A DNA stretch of 64,000 bases from Isoptericola sp. AK164 (GCF_029643425.1 NZ_CP119106.1:248001-312000), one strand, 5' to 3'. Shown: positions 53,556 to 62,364, counted from the stretch's first letter. The notes: generated by a model not told the origin, from the letters alone. Made by a program: numbers and translations.

Positions 53556-53594
53556 AATGTAGGCAGTGCCTACCGATGTTGTCAACGCCTACAT
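53556..53594. promoter_or_regulatory. Shared control region of the SDR and TetR genes
   Basis: On the reverse strand TTGACA (53580-53585), an 18-base spacer and TACATT (53556-53561) form a near-consensus promoter for the SDR gene. ATGTAGGC (53557-53564), GCCTAC (53568-53573) and GCCTACAT (53587-53594) are inverted half-sites within it, so a TetR dimer would sit between -35 and -10. Confidence 0.7.
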
Positions 53595-53612
53595 CGGCGC
53601 TATCCTGAGGGC

Positions 53613-54272
53613 GTGACCGGCACCTACCACCACGGCAACCTGCGCGCCGCCCTGCTCGACCGCGCGGAGGAGGTGCTGGCCGAGGACGGCGTCGACGGGC
53701 TCTCGCTGCGCGGCCTGGCCCGCGACCTCGGCGTCAGCCACGGCGCCCCGGCCCGGCACTTCCGCGACCGGCAGGCGCTCCTGGACGCCCTGGCGCTGCG
53801 CGGGTTCGAGCGGCTCGACGCGGCGCTGGCCGCCACCGGCGGCACGTGGCAGGAGCGGCTGCGCGGGCTGGCGCGCACCTACGTCGACTTCGCCGCCGCG
53901 CACCCCGCCCTGCTCGCCGTGATGTACGACGTCAAGCACGACCCCGACGCCACCGCGGCGCTCCGGGCCGAGGCCGGCCGCGGCCAGGAGCTGCTGCGCG
54001 ACACGCTGCGCGCCGGTCAGCGGGTCGGCGAGGTGGTCGAGGGCGACGCCGACGAGCTCGGGGTCGTGCTCTTCGCCGCCGTGCACGGGGTCGTCCAGCT
54101 CGCCGCCGGCGACCTCCTCGGCGGAGCCGACGTCGACGACGTGCTCGTGGCCACGGTCGCGGTGTGCCTGCGCGGGATCGCGCCGTCTGCGGGGTCCGTC
54201 CTGCTCGCCGGGTCCGCGCCGGCGGCCGGGGCAGTCCCGCCCGTCGGGGCGCCGTCGTCGGACGCGGGCTAG
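53613..54272 (+). CDS. TetR family regulator (TetR_C/WHG-like)
   Basis: 219 residues from GTG 53613, six bases after TATCCT (53601-53606). Starts with YHHGNLRAALLDRAEEVLAEDGVDGLSLRGLARDLGVSHGAPARHFRDRQALLDAL, the NLR-type helix-turn-helix; C-terminal ligand domain WHG-like (FAAAHPALLAVMYD). The final residues are low complexity. It likely represses the divergent SDR gene through the ATGTAGGC sites. Its stop codon TAG is part of the next gene's -10 box. Confidence 0.88.
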   Translation: MTGTYHHGNLRAALLDRAEEVLAEDGVDGLSLRGLARDLGVSHGAPARHFRDRQALLDALALRGFERLDAALAATGGTWQERLRGLARTYVDFAAAHPALLAVMYDVKHDPDATAALRAEAGRGQELLRDTLRAGQRVGEVVEGDADELGVVLFAAVHGVVQLAAGDLLGGADVDDVLVATVAVCLRGIAPSAGSVLLAGSAPAAGAVPPVGAPSSDAG

Positions 54273-54281
54273 CGTGACCCG

Positions 54282-55733
54282 GTGACCACGACACCCGGCG
54301 ACGGCCCCGACGAGGCCGTCGCGCCGCTGCACGAGCCGCTGGCGCACGGGCTGCGTCCCCGGCACCTGACGATGATGGGTCTCGGCTCCGCGATCGGCGC
54401 CGGCCTGTTCCTGGGGTCCGGCGAGGCGATCGCGACCGCGGGCCCGGCGGTGCTGATCAGCTACGCCGTCGCCGGCGCGATCGTCGTGGCCGTCATGCGC
54501 ATGCTCGCCGAGATGGCCTCGGCCCTGCCCGCCTCCGGGTCGTTCTCCGTGTACGCCGAGGTGGCGCTCGGCCGGTGGGCCGGGTTCCTGCTCGGGTGGC
54601 TCTACTGGTTCATGCTCATCATGGTCCTCGGCGTGGAGGTCACCGGCGTCGCCGAGATCGTCACCGCCTGGTGGCCGGCCGTCCCGCAGTGGGTGGTCGC
54701 GGGCGTCGTCGTCGCCGTCTTCGGCGGCATCAACCTGGTCGGGGTGCGGCAGTTCGGCGAGGCCGAGTTCTGGTTCGCCCTGGTCAAGGTCGCCGCCATC
54801 GTGGCCTTCCTCGCCGTCGGCCTGCTCGTCGTCCTCGGGGTGGTCCCCGTGGCGGGCAGCGTGCTCGGCGACTGGGCGGCGCACGGCGGATTCGCACCCG
54901 CCGGGGTCCCGGGGATCGCCGCCGGGCTGCTCGCCGTCGCCTTCGCGTTCGGCGGGATCGAGATCGTGGCGATCGCCGCGGCCGAGGCCCGCGACCCGCG
55001 TGACGCCGTCGCCCGCGCCACCCGCACGATCCTGTGGCGCATCCTGGTCTTCTACCTCGGGTCCGTCGCGATCATCGTGGCGCTGGTGCCCTGGGACGAC
55101 GCCGACGCCCTGACCTCGCCCTTCGTGGCGGTCCTGGAGCTCGCCGGGTTCGACGGCGCCGCGCGGCTCATGGAGGTCGTCGTGGTCCTGGCGCTGCTCA
55201 GCGCCTTCAACGCCCAGATCTACGGGACCTCGCGGATGCTGTTCTCCCTCGCCGAGCGCCGCGACGCGCCGGCCGCCGCGACGAAGGTGTCGGCGCGCGA
55301 GGTGCCGTGGGTGGCGGTGCTGGTGTCGGTGTTCTTCGGCGTCGTGGCGGTCCTGCTCAACTGGCTGCTGCCGGAGGTGCTGCTGTCCGTCCTGCTCAAC
55401 GCCGTCGGCTCCGCCCTGTTCGTGGTCTGGCTGCTCATCACCGTCTCCCAGCTGCGGCTGCGGCCGCGCCTGGAGGCCGAGGCGCGGCGCACCGGGGTGC
55501 CGCTGCGCCTGCGGATGTGGGGGTTCCCGTGGCTGACCTGGCTCACCCTGGCGTCGCTCGTCGGCCTGGCCGCCCTCATGCTGTCCGACGACGCGGCGCG
55601 CGCCCAGCTCGTCGCCACCGCCGGGCTCGTGGCCGTCGTCCTGGCGGCGTACGGACTGCTCGCCCGGCGCCGACGGGGTCGTCCGGGTACCCCGACGCCG
55701 CCGGAAGAGTGGGAGCATGACGTCCATGGCTGA
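54282..55733 (+). CDS. Amino acid permease (APC superfamily, AnsP/GabP type)
   Basis: 483 residues, 12 predicted helices. LKPRHLTMMGLGSAIGAGLFLGSG-like N-terminus (here LRPRHLTMMGL...), SFSVYAEVALGRWAGFLLGWLYWFM and AFAFGGIEIVAIAAAEARDPRDAV are hallmarks of the amino acid/proton symporters for Asn, GABA, Lys or aromatic amino acids. GTG 54282 is preceded by TAGCGT at six bases. It overlaps the MOSC gene by 17 bases. Confidence 0.9.
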   Translation: MTTTPGDGPDEAVAPLHEPLAHGLRPRHLTMMGLGSAIGAGLFLGSGEAIATAGPAVLISYAVAGAIVVAVMRMLAEMASALPASGSFSVYAEVALGRWAGFLLGWLYWFMLIMVLGVEVTGVAEIVTAWWPAVPQWVVAGVVVAVFGGINLVGVRQFGEAEFWFALVKVAAIVAFLAVGLLVVLGVVPVAGSVLGDWAAHGGFAPAGVPGIAAGLLAVAFAFGGIEIVAIAAAEARDPRDAVARATRTILWRILVFYLGSVAIIVALVPWDDADALTSPFVAVLELAGFDGAARLMEVVVVLALLSAFNAQIYGTSRMLFSLAERRDAPAAATKVSAREVPWVAVLVSVFFGVVAVLLNWLLPEVLLSVLLNAVGSALFVVWLLITVSQLRLRPRLEAEARRTGVPLRLRMWGFPWLTWLTLASLVGLAALMLSDDAARAQLVATAGLVAVVLAAYGLLARRRRGRPGTPTPPEEWEHDVHG

Positions 55734-56391
55734 CCTCCTCGCCGTGTGCCGCGTGCACGAGCTGCACCCCGACCCCGGCACCGTGGGCGTGACGGCGATC
55801 GACAAGCGACCGGTCGACGGGCGCGTGCGTGCCGGACGGTTCGGCCTGTACGCGGACGTGCAGGCGGACCGGGCGAACCACGGCGGCGCGGACCAGGCGG
55901 TGTACGCCTATGCCGAGGAGGACGCCCGCTACTGGGCCGAGGCGCTGGGCCGCGAGGTGACCCCGGGGCTGTTCGGGGAGAACCTGCGCACCCGCGGCCT
56001 CGACGTCTCCGGCGCCCTGATCGGCGAGCGGTGGCGGGTCGGCACGGCGGTGCTCGAGGTGACGCAGCCGCGCACCCCCTGCGCCACGTTCGCGCGGCGG
56101 CTCGGGTCGCCCGAGCGGTGGGTGCGGCGCTTCACCGAGGCCAACCGCACCGGCGCCTACCTGCGGGTGGTGGAGGCCGGCGAGCTCGGCGCGGGCGACG
56201 CGGTGGAAGTGGTGCGGCGGCCGTCGCACGGTGTCTCCGTCGCCGGCTGGTTCGGCGCCTGGAACGCCGGCCCCTCGGGATTCGCCGAGACGGCCCGCCT
56301 GGCGACCGCGCTGCGACGCTCCGCGGACGACGACGAGCTGCGACTGAGCGAGGACATGGACACCCGGACGACGAAGGCGATGAACCGATGA
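55717..56391 (+). CDS. MOSC domain protein (YiiM type)
   Basis: 224 residues (start 55717 or ATG 55726). The molybdenum cofactor sulfurase C-terminal domain is recognised by DKRPVDGRVRAGRFGLYADVQADRANHGGADQAVYAY, FGENLRT and the conserved Cys in QPRTPCATF. Family members bind molybdenum cofactor and reduce N-hydroxylated bases or transfer sulfur. Overlaps both the permease upstream and the IPP isomerase downstream (ATGA). Confidence 0.85.
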   Translation: MTSMADLLAVCRVHELHPDPGTVGVTAIDKRPVDGRVRAGRFGLYADVQADRANHGGADQAVYAYAEEDARYWAEALGREVTPGLFGENLRTRGLDVSGALIGERWRVGTAVLEVTQPRTPCATFARRLGSPERWVRRFTEANRTGAYLRVVEAGELGAGDAVEVVRRPSHGVSVAGWFGAWNAGPSGFAETARLATALRRSADDDELRLSEDMDTRTTKAMNR

Positions 56392-56984
56392 GCGCCACGC
56401 AGGCCCCCACCACGGCCGACCACGTCGTCCTCTGCGACGACGCCGGCCACCGGACCGGCACGTTCCCGCGGGCCGAGGTCCACACCACGGACACGCCGCT
56501 GCACCTGGCGTTCTCCTGCTACCTGCTCGACGCCGCGGACAACCTGCTGATCACCCGCCGGGCACTCGTCAAGCGCACGTGGCCCGGGGTGTGGACGAAC
56601 TCGTTCTGCGGCCACCTGCGGTGGACCGAGGAGATCGAGGACTCGATCGCGCGGCACGCGGAGCACGAGCTGGGCGGGGCCGTCGCCGACCCCGCCGTGG
56701 TGCTGCCCGACTTCCGCTACCGCGCCGTGGACGCCTCGGGCGTCGTGGAGAACGAGATCTGCCCGGTGTACGTCGCGCGCGTCGACGGCGGGCTGACGCC
56801 GAACCCGGACGAGGTCTCCGAGCACGTGTGGGCGCCGGCGGCGCAGGTGCGGTCCGCCGTGACCGCGGCGCCGTGGGCGTTCAGCCCGTGGATCGGGTGG
56901 CAGCTCCAGGCGCTCGCGGCGGTCCCGGTCGCGGAGCGGACCCCCGGTGCGCAGGTGCTGGCCGGGGCGCTCGGGCTCGACTGA
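56388..56984 (+). CDS. idi: Isopentenyl-diphosphate delta-isomerase, type I (Nudix)
   Basis: 198 residues. Interconverts IPP and DMAPP for isoprenoid synthesis. Active-site Cys in TNSFCGH and Glu in VVENEICPVY are in place, with LPDFRYRAVDASG between. The segment after CGH reads LRWTEEIEDSIARHAEHELGG, whereas family members normally have P-x-x-G-E and RR-A-x-EELG, so the Nudix box is unusual. Coupled to the MOSC gene by ATGA. Metal-binding His residues in the N-terminal part (PLHLAFSCYLLD) look normal. Confidence 0.85.
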   Translation: MSATQAPTTADHVVLCDDAGHRTGTFPRAEVHTTDTPLHLAFSCYLLDAADNLLITRRALVKRTWPGVWTNSFCGHLRWTEEIEDSIARHAEHELGGAVADPAVVLPDFRYRAVDASGVVENEICPVYVARVDGGLTPNPDEVSEHVWAPAAQVRSAVTAAPWAFSPWIGWQLQALAAVPVAERTPGAQVLAGALGLD

Positions 56985-57062
56985 GCGGGGCGCTCGGGCT
57001 CGGCTGAGCGGGAGCTCTCCACAGGCTCCGCCGCACCTCTTGCGGCCCGCGCGGCCCGCCAG

Positions 57063-57083
57063 TAGTGTCGAACACATGTTCGA
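57063..57083 (+). promoter_or_regulatory. LexA (SOS) box over the start of the HNH gene
   Basis: TCGAACA CA TGTTCGA (57068-57083) matches the actinobacterial SOS box, with perfect seven-base arms. It overlaps the -10 box TAGTGT (57063-57068) and the ATG at 57076, so bound LexA would block this leaderless gene until DNA damage. Confidence 0.8.
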
Positions 57084-58758
57084 GAACGACGCTTCCCACC
57101 CGGCGCGGCACGCCGTCGGGCCTCGTCGACCTCGGACCTCGGGGTCCGCTGCGGCCTGTGCCCCGGTCGCAGCGGACCCGGCGCCCGACGCCGGGACCCG
57201 GGTGGAGCGTGCCCTCGTGTCGCTCATGGCCCGGTCCGTCGGCGCCGTCGCGGGCGTGATCAGCCCCGTCCGCGGGTCGGCACGGCGCTCCGGACGCGCC
57301 CCCGAGCTGTGGTGGGAATCGGCAGCGGTGCCCGCGTCGGTCGGCTCCGTGGCGGTCGACACCGTCGGGGCCGGCACTGTGGCCGAACGATCCGCCGAAC
57401 CGATGCCTGCGTCGGCCGACGCCCCGCTGCACGCCCTGCTCGACGCACCGCCCGGCCCGGAGGCCGCCCGCGGCCTCGCCGCTCTCGATCCTGCCGACCT
57501 CGACGACCTGTCCCTGGTGGAAGCACTGGCCGCATGGGAGCGTCTCGCGGCCTGGGCCCAGGCAGGGTCGGCACGGATGCTCGCCGAGTCCCTGGAGCGG
57601 ACGAGGGGATCGTCCCGGCACGAGTTCGTCGTCGACGAGGTCGCGGCCCGGCTCGGTCTCAGCCGCGCGGCCGCCGAGCAGCACGTCACGGTCGCCCACG
57701 GGGCGCACGCCCTGCCCGAGGTGGCCGACGCCCTGGCCGAGGGCGCCGTGGACCGGCGCAAGGCCGAGGCGCTCGTGGCGACGGGTCGGCTCCCCGACGA
57801 CCGGCGTCGCGAGGTCGTGCGGGAGCTGCGACCCGAGCTCGAGCACCTCACCGTCCGGCAGATCCGCGACCGGCTCCGCCGTGCGGAGATCGCCGCGGAT
57901 CCCGAGGGTGCCGCCGAGCGCCACGAGTCCGCCCGGCGCGCCCGGCACGTGACGCTCGAACCGGTCGACGATGCCATGGCCTACCTCACCGCGTACCTGC
58001 CCGCGGACGACGCCGCTCGGGCGTTCGCGCGGATCGACGACCAGGCTCGACGTGCGCGGAGCGGGGCGGGGGAGGCTCGCGGCCTCGGCGAGTGCCGAGC
58101 CGACGCGATGGTGGGTCTGCTCACCGGAACGGCCGGCAGCACGGACAGCACCGACGTCCCGGACGACGCCCGCGGCCGGGCCGTGCCCTCGAGCCCGGTC
58201 GTGCCCGGCGGCGCGCCCGGCACTGCTCGTGTGCACGTGACCGTCGCGGCGTCCACGCTGCTCGGCACCGACGACCTGCCCGCGATCCTCGCCGGCCACG
58301 GTCCGATCCCGGCGGCGATGGCTCGCACCCTCGCCACCGACCCGGACGCCGTCTGGCAGCGGATCCTCACCGACCCGGTCACGGGGGTGCTCACCGACAC
58401 CTCGTCCCGGAGCTACCGACCGGGACGGGCGCTGCGCGCGGCCGTCGTCGCACGGGACGCCACGTGCCGGTTCCCCGGCTGCCAGGTGCCGGCCCGCTAC
58501 GCCGACCTCGACCACATCGAGCCGTTCGACCCGGCCGACGACCGTGCGCAGACGACCGGGGACAACCTGCACGTGCTGTGCCGCACCCACCACCGCGCCA
58601 AGACGGTCGGCGGGTGGGACGTCGTGCGCGACCCGCACTCCGGGGTCACGACCTGGACGTCCCCGAGCGGCCGGCGCTACCGGCGGTCCCCGCATCCGGC
58701 CGATCCTGCTGCCGGGTCGCGGGCGGATCCTGGACCCGACCCGCCGGCTCGGTGCTGA
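57076..58758 (+). CDS. DUF222/HNH endonuclease (13E12-like)
   Basis: 560 residues. The DUF222 helical domain (about 115-330, LARLGLSRAAAEQHVTVAHGAHALPEVADALAEGAVDRRKAEALVA-like) is followed by an HNH nuclease motif near 465-515: CRFPGCQVPARYADLDHIEPF, then NLHVLCRTHHRAKT. Similar proteins are scattered in actinobacterial genomes (13E12 repeat family) and may be selfish or repair-linked. The N-terminal 60 residues are low complexity and may be misread as coding; translation nevertheless starts at the SOS box. The gene has no transposase partner. Confidence 0.87.
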   Translation: MFENDASHPARHAVGPRRPRTSGSAAACAPVAADPAPDAGTRVERALVSLMARSVGAVAGVISPVRGSARRSGRAPELWWESAAVPASVGSVAVDTVGAGTVAERSAEPMPASADAPLHALLDAPPGPEAARGLAALDPADLDDLSLVEALAAWERLAAWAQAGSARMLAESLERTRGSSRHEFVVDEVAARLGLSRAAAEQHVTVAHGAHALPEVADALAEGAVDRRKAEALVATGRLPDDRRREVVRELRPELEHLTVRQIRDRLRRAEIAADPEGAAERHESARRARHVTLEPVDDAMAYLTAYLPADDAARAFARIDDQARRARSGAGEARGLGECRADAMVGLLTGTAGSTDSTDVPDDARGRAVPSSPVVPGGAPGTARVHVTVAASTLLGTDDLPAILAGHGPIPAAMARTLATDPDAVWQRILTDPVTGVLTDTSSRSYRPGRALRAAVVARDATCRFPGCQVPARYADLDHIEPFDPADDRAQTTGDNLHVLCRTHHRAKTVGGWDVVRDPHSGVTTWTSPSGRRYRRSPHPADPAAGSRADPGPDPPARC

Positions 58759-58765
58759 CCACCTC

Positions 58766-59422
58766 CTAGAGATCGTCTCCCACGAGGTTCCACGCCTCGA
58801 TCGTGGGGCGGCCGTGCGCGCTGCCGAGCGCGCAGATCGCCGCGCAGCCGAGCTCGAGGTGGACACCGAACGAGGCGTCGACGTCGAGCCAGCTCGTGGC
58901 CAGCACCCGGAGCAGGTGACCGTGGGCGACGACGAGCACGCTGCCGCCTCCGGCGAGGACCGGGCGGGCGCGCGCCAGGAACCGGTCGGTGCGCGCGCGG
59001 ACCTCGGCCAGCGTCTCCCCGCGAGGTCCGGTCGTGCCGGGGTCGCCCGTGACCGGGTCGACCGGCCCGGGGACGTCCACGCCGTCGTGGAAGATCTCGT
59101 ACGGGCGTCCCAGGGCCTCGCCCACCTCGGCCGAGGTGCGTCCCTCCACCGGTCCGTAGTCCCACTCGGCCAGGTCGGGGTCGACGACGCCGTCGGTGAA
59201 GCCGGCCAGCTCGGCCGTGCGGCGTGCACGGGTCAGGGGCGAGCAGAACACCGCCACCGGCGCCAGCCCGGCCAGCCGCCGTCCCGCGGCACGTGCCTGC
59301 TCCTCACCGTCCGGGGTCAGGGGGGCGTCCGTCCGTCCGGTATGACGCCCGGCGAGCGCCCACTCGGTGTCGCCGTGCCGGAGGAGGACGAGCCGGGGCG
59401 AGTCCGTCGCGGGGAGGGCCAT
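58766..59422 (-). CDS. Histidine phosphatase (phosphoglycerate mutase-like)
   Basis: 218 residues. LVLLRHGDTEWALAGRHTGRTDAPLTPDGEEQA gives the phosphorylated His of RHG, and VLVVAHGHLLRVLA the second catalytic His. CSPLTRARRTAELA is also conserved. Substrate ranges in this family include phosphosugars and cobalamin intermediates; none can be chosen here. Convergent with the HNH gene by seven bases. Confidence 0.87.
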   Translation of the reverse strand: MALPATDSPRLVLLRHGDTEWALAGRHTGRTDAPLTPDGEEQARAAGRRLAGLAPVAVFCSPLTRARRTAELAGFTDGVVDPDLAEWDYGPVEGRTSAEVGEALGRPYEIFHDGVDVPGPVDPVTGDPGTTGPRGETLAEVRARTDRFLARARPVLAGGGSVLVVAHGHLLRVLATSWLDVDASFGVHLELGCAAICALGSAHGRPTIEAWNLVGDDL

Positions 59423-59519
59423 GGCCCCGATCGTCCCGCATCGCGCCGAGGGTCGCGCCCGGAGGGCGAATTGTGGGAGTCTTCACACGTTTGCCACATC
59501 TGCGTCCTGGAGGGCGTCC

Positions 59520-59990
59520 GTGCTCGTCTTCGCTCTGATCGGTGCCGCCGGTCTCGTCCTGCTCCTGCTGTCGCTCGTCGTCGGGGAGATCCTCGACGTC
59601 GGGGACGGTGCCCTGTCCGGGACCTCCCTGGGCGTGGGTGCCGTCGTCTTCGGGGCCGTGGGCTCCGTCGTCACCGTCAACGGGTGGGCCCCGTGGATCG
59701 CCTACGTGGCCTCGGCCGTCGTGGGCCTGCTGGCCGTGCTCGTGGCCCAGCTGCTGATCCGACGTCTCAGCGCCACCGAGGACAACGCTCGCGTCGACCT
59801 GGTCGGGGTGCAGGGCACGGCCACGACGGACATCTCCCAGTCCTCGGGCGAGGTCGCCCTCGATGCGGTGAGCGAGCTCGAACGTCGTCTGGCGTGGTCG
59901 ATGGAGCCCATCGCTTCCGGGACCCGCGTCGTCGTCCTCGAGCACCAGCCCAACAGCGTGCGCGTCGGGCCGTACCGACCCGAGGACTGA
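59520..59990 (+). CDS. NfeD-like membrane protein
   Basis: 156 residues from GTG 59520 (GGAGGG ribosome binding site eight bases upstream). Three hydrophobic segments (VFALIGAAGLVLLLLSLVVGEIL, GTSLGVGAVVFGAVGSVVTV, IAYVASAVVGLLAVLVAQLLI) precede a C-terminal OB-like strand (GTRVVVLEHQPNSVRV). Together with the flotillin gene 85 bases downstream this matches the NfeD/YuaF-flotillin membrane-microdomain pair. The soluble OB region is less typical than usual, so the family call rests partly on context. Confidence 0.75.
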   Translation: MLVFALIGAAGLVLLLLSLVVGEILDVGDGALSGTSLGVGAVVFGAVGSVVTVNGWAPWIAYVASAVVGLLAVLVAQLLIRRLSATEDNARVDLVGVQGTATTDISQSSGEVALDAVSELERRLAWSMEPIASGTRVVVLEHQPNSVRVGPYRPED

Positions 59991-60075
59991 CGCCCCGGCG
60001 ACGCGCCGAGGACCAGGCCGGACCCCGCACGCCGACCGTCACCACCCGAGAGGAGTCGCGCTCCGGCGCGCCACC

Positions 60076-61533
60076 ATGGACAGCTCCACCAGCTTCGTGA
60101 CCACCCTCGCCGTGGCCGCCGTCGTTGTCGCCTTCCTGGCGATCGGCGTCTTCGTGGCCCAGCGGATCCGCCGCGTCCCGCCGAACCAGGCCCTCGTCAT
60201 CGTCGGCCGAGGCGCCGGACGCAAGGACATGGCCGGCCAGAAGGTCGTCATCGGCGGACGCACGTTCGTCTGGCCGATCCTCCAGCAGGGCTTCGCCATC
60301 TCGCTCGAGCAGCGCCAGATCGGGATCACCGTCGAGGGCGTCGACTCGAACCGCATCAAGATCGCCATCAAGGCGTCCATCAACTTCAAGGTCCGCGGTG
60401 ACGACGAGGGCGTGCGCCGTGCCGCGCAGCGCTTCCTGTCCCAGCAGGAGCTCCTCACCGAGATCATCGCCGAGTCCCTCGAGGGCTCGCTCCGCTCGAT
60501 CGTCGGCGACATGTCGATCGAGGAGATCATCTCCGACCGCAAGGGTCTGTCGGACCGCGTCGTGGAGTCCACCAAGCGGGACCTGGCCGAGCAGGGGCTG
60601 CAGGTCGACATCCTCAACATCTCCGACATATCGACGCCCGGTTCGGACTATCTGGAGAACCTCGGTCGTGCCGAGTCGGCCCGCGCGCTGCAGGTGGCCG
60701 AGGTGTCCGAGGCCGAGGCGCGCCGCGCCTCGGAGTTCGCGGCCATCGAGGCGGCCGAGCAGATCGCCGAGCGGCAGAAGGCCCTCGACCTGAAGAAGTC
60801 CGCGATCCAGGCCGACACGGACAAGGCCCAGGCGGAGGCCGAGGCGGCCGGACAGCTCGCCCGGGCCGAGCAGGACCGCATCGTCGCCCTCCAGGAGCGT
60901 GAGGCGCTGTCGGAGAAGGCCCGTGTCGAGCAGGAGCGCCTCGACATCGAGGTGCGCAAGCCGGCCGAGGCCCAGGCCTACGCCGAGGTCCAGGAGGCGA
61001 CCGCGCGACGCGACTCGCAGAACGCCGCCACGGAGGCCGAGGCGTTCAAGCGGACCACCATCGCCGAGGCGAACAAGTCCGCCGCGATCCAGGACGCCGA
61101 GGCGGCCGCGGAGGCCGTGCGCCGTGCCGGTGAGGCCGACCGCGACAAGCAGGTCGCGCTCGCCGCGGGTATCCGCGCCGAGGGCGAGGCCCGCGCCGCC
61201 GCGACCGAGGCCGAGGGCCGTGCGGAGGCGTCCGCCACCGACGCCAAGGCCGAGGCGCTCAAGAAGTACGGCGAGGCCGCGCTCGTCCAGGAGCTCATCG
61301 AGCGCCTGCCGGAGATCGTGCGGGCCGCGGCGGAGCCGATGGCCTCGATCCAGGGGATGACGGTCGTGTCCACCGACGGGGCGTCCGCGGTGACCAAGAA
61401 CGTCAGCAGCGTGCTCGGCGAGGGCCAGGCGGTCGTCAAGGAGCTGACCGGCATCGACCTCAATAAGTTCCTCAGCGGGCTGGCCGACCAGCAGGAGCGG
61501 GGCACGTCGGTGGCTGCGTCCAACGGCGGCTGA
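60076..61533 (+). CDS. floA: Flotillin-like SPFH protein
   Basis: 485 residues. N-terminal membrane anchor (about 8-30, VTTLAVAAVVVAFLAIGVFVA) leads to the SPFH domain (PPNQALVIVGRG, FVWPILQQGFAISLEQRQIGI, EEIISDRKGLSDRV). A long coiled coil (about 200-420) with repeated EA/AE heptads ends in a SLAS-like flotillin tail. It organises membrane microdomains with NfeD. AGAGGAG is about 20 bases before ATG 60076, too far unless the GCGC stem between them folds. The symbol is by architecture; FloT is an alternative. Confidence 0.9.
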   Translation: MDSSTSFVTTLAVAAVVVAFLAIGVFVAQRIRRVPPNQALVIVGRGAGRKDMAGQKVVIGGRTFVWPILQQGFAISLEQRQIGITVEGVDSNRIKIAIKASINFKVRGDDEGVRRAAQRFLSQQELLTEIIAESLEGSLRSIVGDMSIEEIISDRKGLSDRVVESTKRDLAEQGLQVDILNISDISTPGSDYLENLGRAESARALQVAEVSEAEARRASEFAAIEAAEQIAERQKALDLKKSAIQADTDKAQAEAEAAGQLARAEQDRIVALQEREALSEKARVEQERLDIEVRKPAEAQAYAEVQEATARRDSQNAATEAEAFKRTTIAEANKSAAIQDAEAAAEAVRRAGEADRDKQVALAAGIRAEGEARAAATEAEGRAEASATDAKAEALKKYGEAALVQELIERLPEIVRAAAEPMASIQGMTVVSTDGASAVTKNVSSVLGEGQAVVKELTGIDLNKFLSGLADQQERGTSVAASNGG

Positions 61534-61561
61534 GCTCACGAGCCGGGACGCTCGGCCCCCG

Positions 61562-62152
61562 TCAGTCGAACAGGGTGCCGAGCTCCCAGCCCGGGCCGCT
61601 CGTCGGCGTCGACGACGCACGTCGCGCGCCGACCGGCTCGGGCTCGGGGCCGTCCACGGGACCGTGCGACGTCTCGCGGGCCGCGGAGTCGTCCAGGAGC
61701 AGCCCGTCGAGCTCGCCGCGCCCGGCCGCCCAGTCCTGGGCCGCCAGCTCGGCGAGCTCGCGCGCACGGGTGGTGAAGGGGCTGTCGACGTGGCCCCGGA
61801 CCCAGCGGAACCGGACCGGCCCCGGGCGTGCGGAGATCGCCTCGTCGAGCGCCTGGACGGCGTCGCGGTGCGGGACCTCCTCGCCGGAGGCCGTCCGCCA
61901 CGCGTGCGCCTTCCAGCCCTCCAGCCACTCGGAGGCGCACCGGATCGCCCACTGCGACCCCGACTCGACGAACAGGGGCTCGTCGCCCGGGTGGGCCTCG
62001 ACGGCGTGGCGCAGCGCGGTCAGCTCGGCGACCTGCGCCGTCCCGTCGGCGGCGCCGCCGGAGTCGAAGCGGCCGGAGCCATGGGCGACCCATGCCCAGC
62101 CGATCGCGTCGCCGTCGGTCGGGCAGGAGCCGTCGGTGCTGACAATGATCAC
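61562..62152 (-). CDS. RNase H-like protein missing two active-site carboxylates
   Basis: 196 residues from GTG 62152. The RNase HI fold is evident: VIIVSTDGSC with the first Asp (7), VAELTALRHAVE with Glu (43), WVRGHVDSPF with the flexible-loop His (121). At the third catalytic position, where TDSQ is expected, the sequence is ESGSQW (Gly65), and the fourth (CDELA) is AREL (Arg131). Without these two carboxylates two-metal hydrolysis is doubtful. A disordered C-terminal tail of about 50 residues follows. It might be a regulatory or hybrid-binding pseudoenzyme. Confidence 0.75.
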   Translation of the reverse strand: MIIVSTDGSCPTDGDAIGWAWVAHGSGRFDSGGAADGTAQVAELTALRHAVEAHPGDEPLFVESGSQWAIRCASEWLEGWKAHAWRTASGEEVPHRDAVQALDEAISARPGPVRFRWVRGHVDSPFTTRARELAELAAQDWAAGRGELDGLLLDDSAARETSHGPVDGPEPEPVGARRASSTPTSGPGWELGTLFD

Positions 62153-62364
62153 GCCGGTGTCCCTCGGAGTCCGCGGATGCTGTCGCGTGTCGGGCGACGG
62201 GTTCCATTGTGCCTTCTCCCGGTGACATCCAGGTGAATCCTCCGGGTGCGGATCTGCGGGCGTCCGGCTCGCGGAGGTCCGCAACCCTCCCGGGCGGTCC
62301 CGGCAACCGTCGGCGGCGACCACCGGAACGCACGGACCGCCGTCGGACGCCATGATGGTGCCCC

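Noticed and set aside
53589-55805. 738-codon reverse-strand frame
   Set aside because: Antisense to TetR and APC permease genes, which have full domain matches; no promoter or domain supports it.
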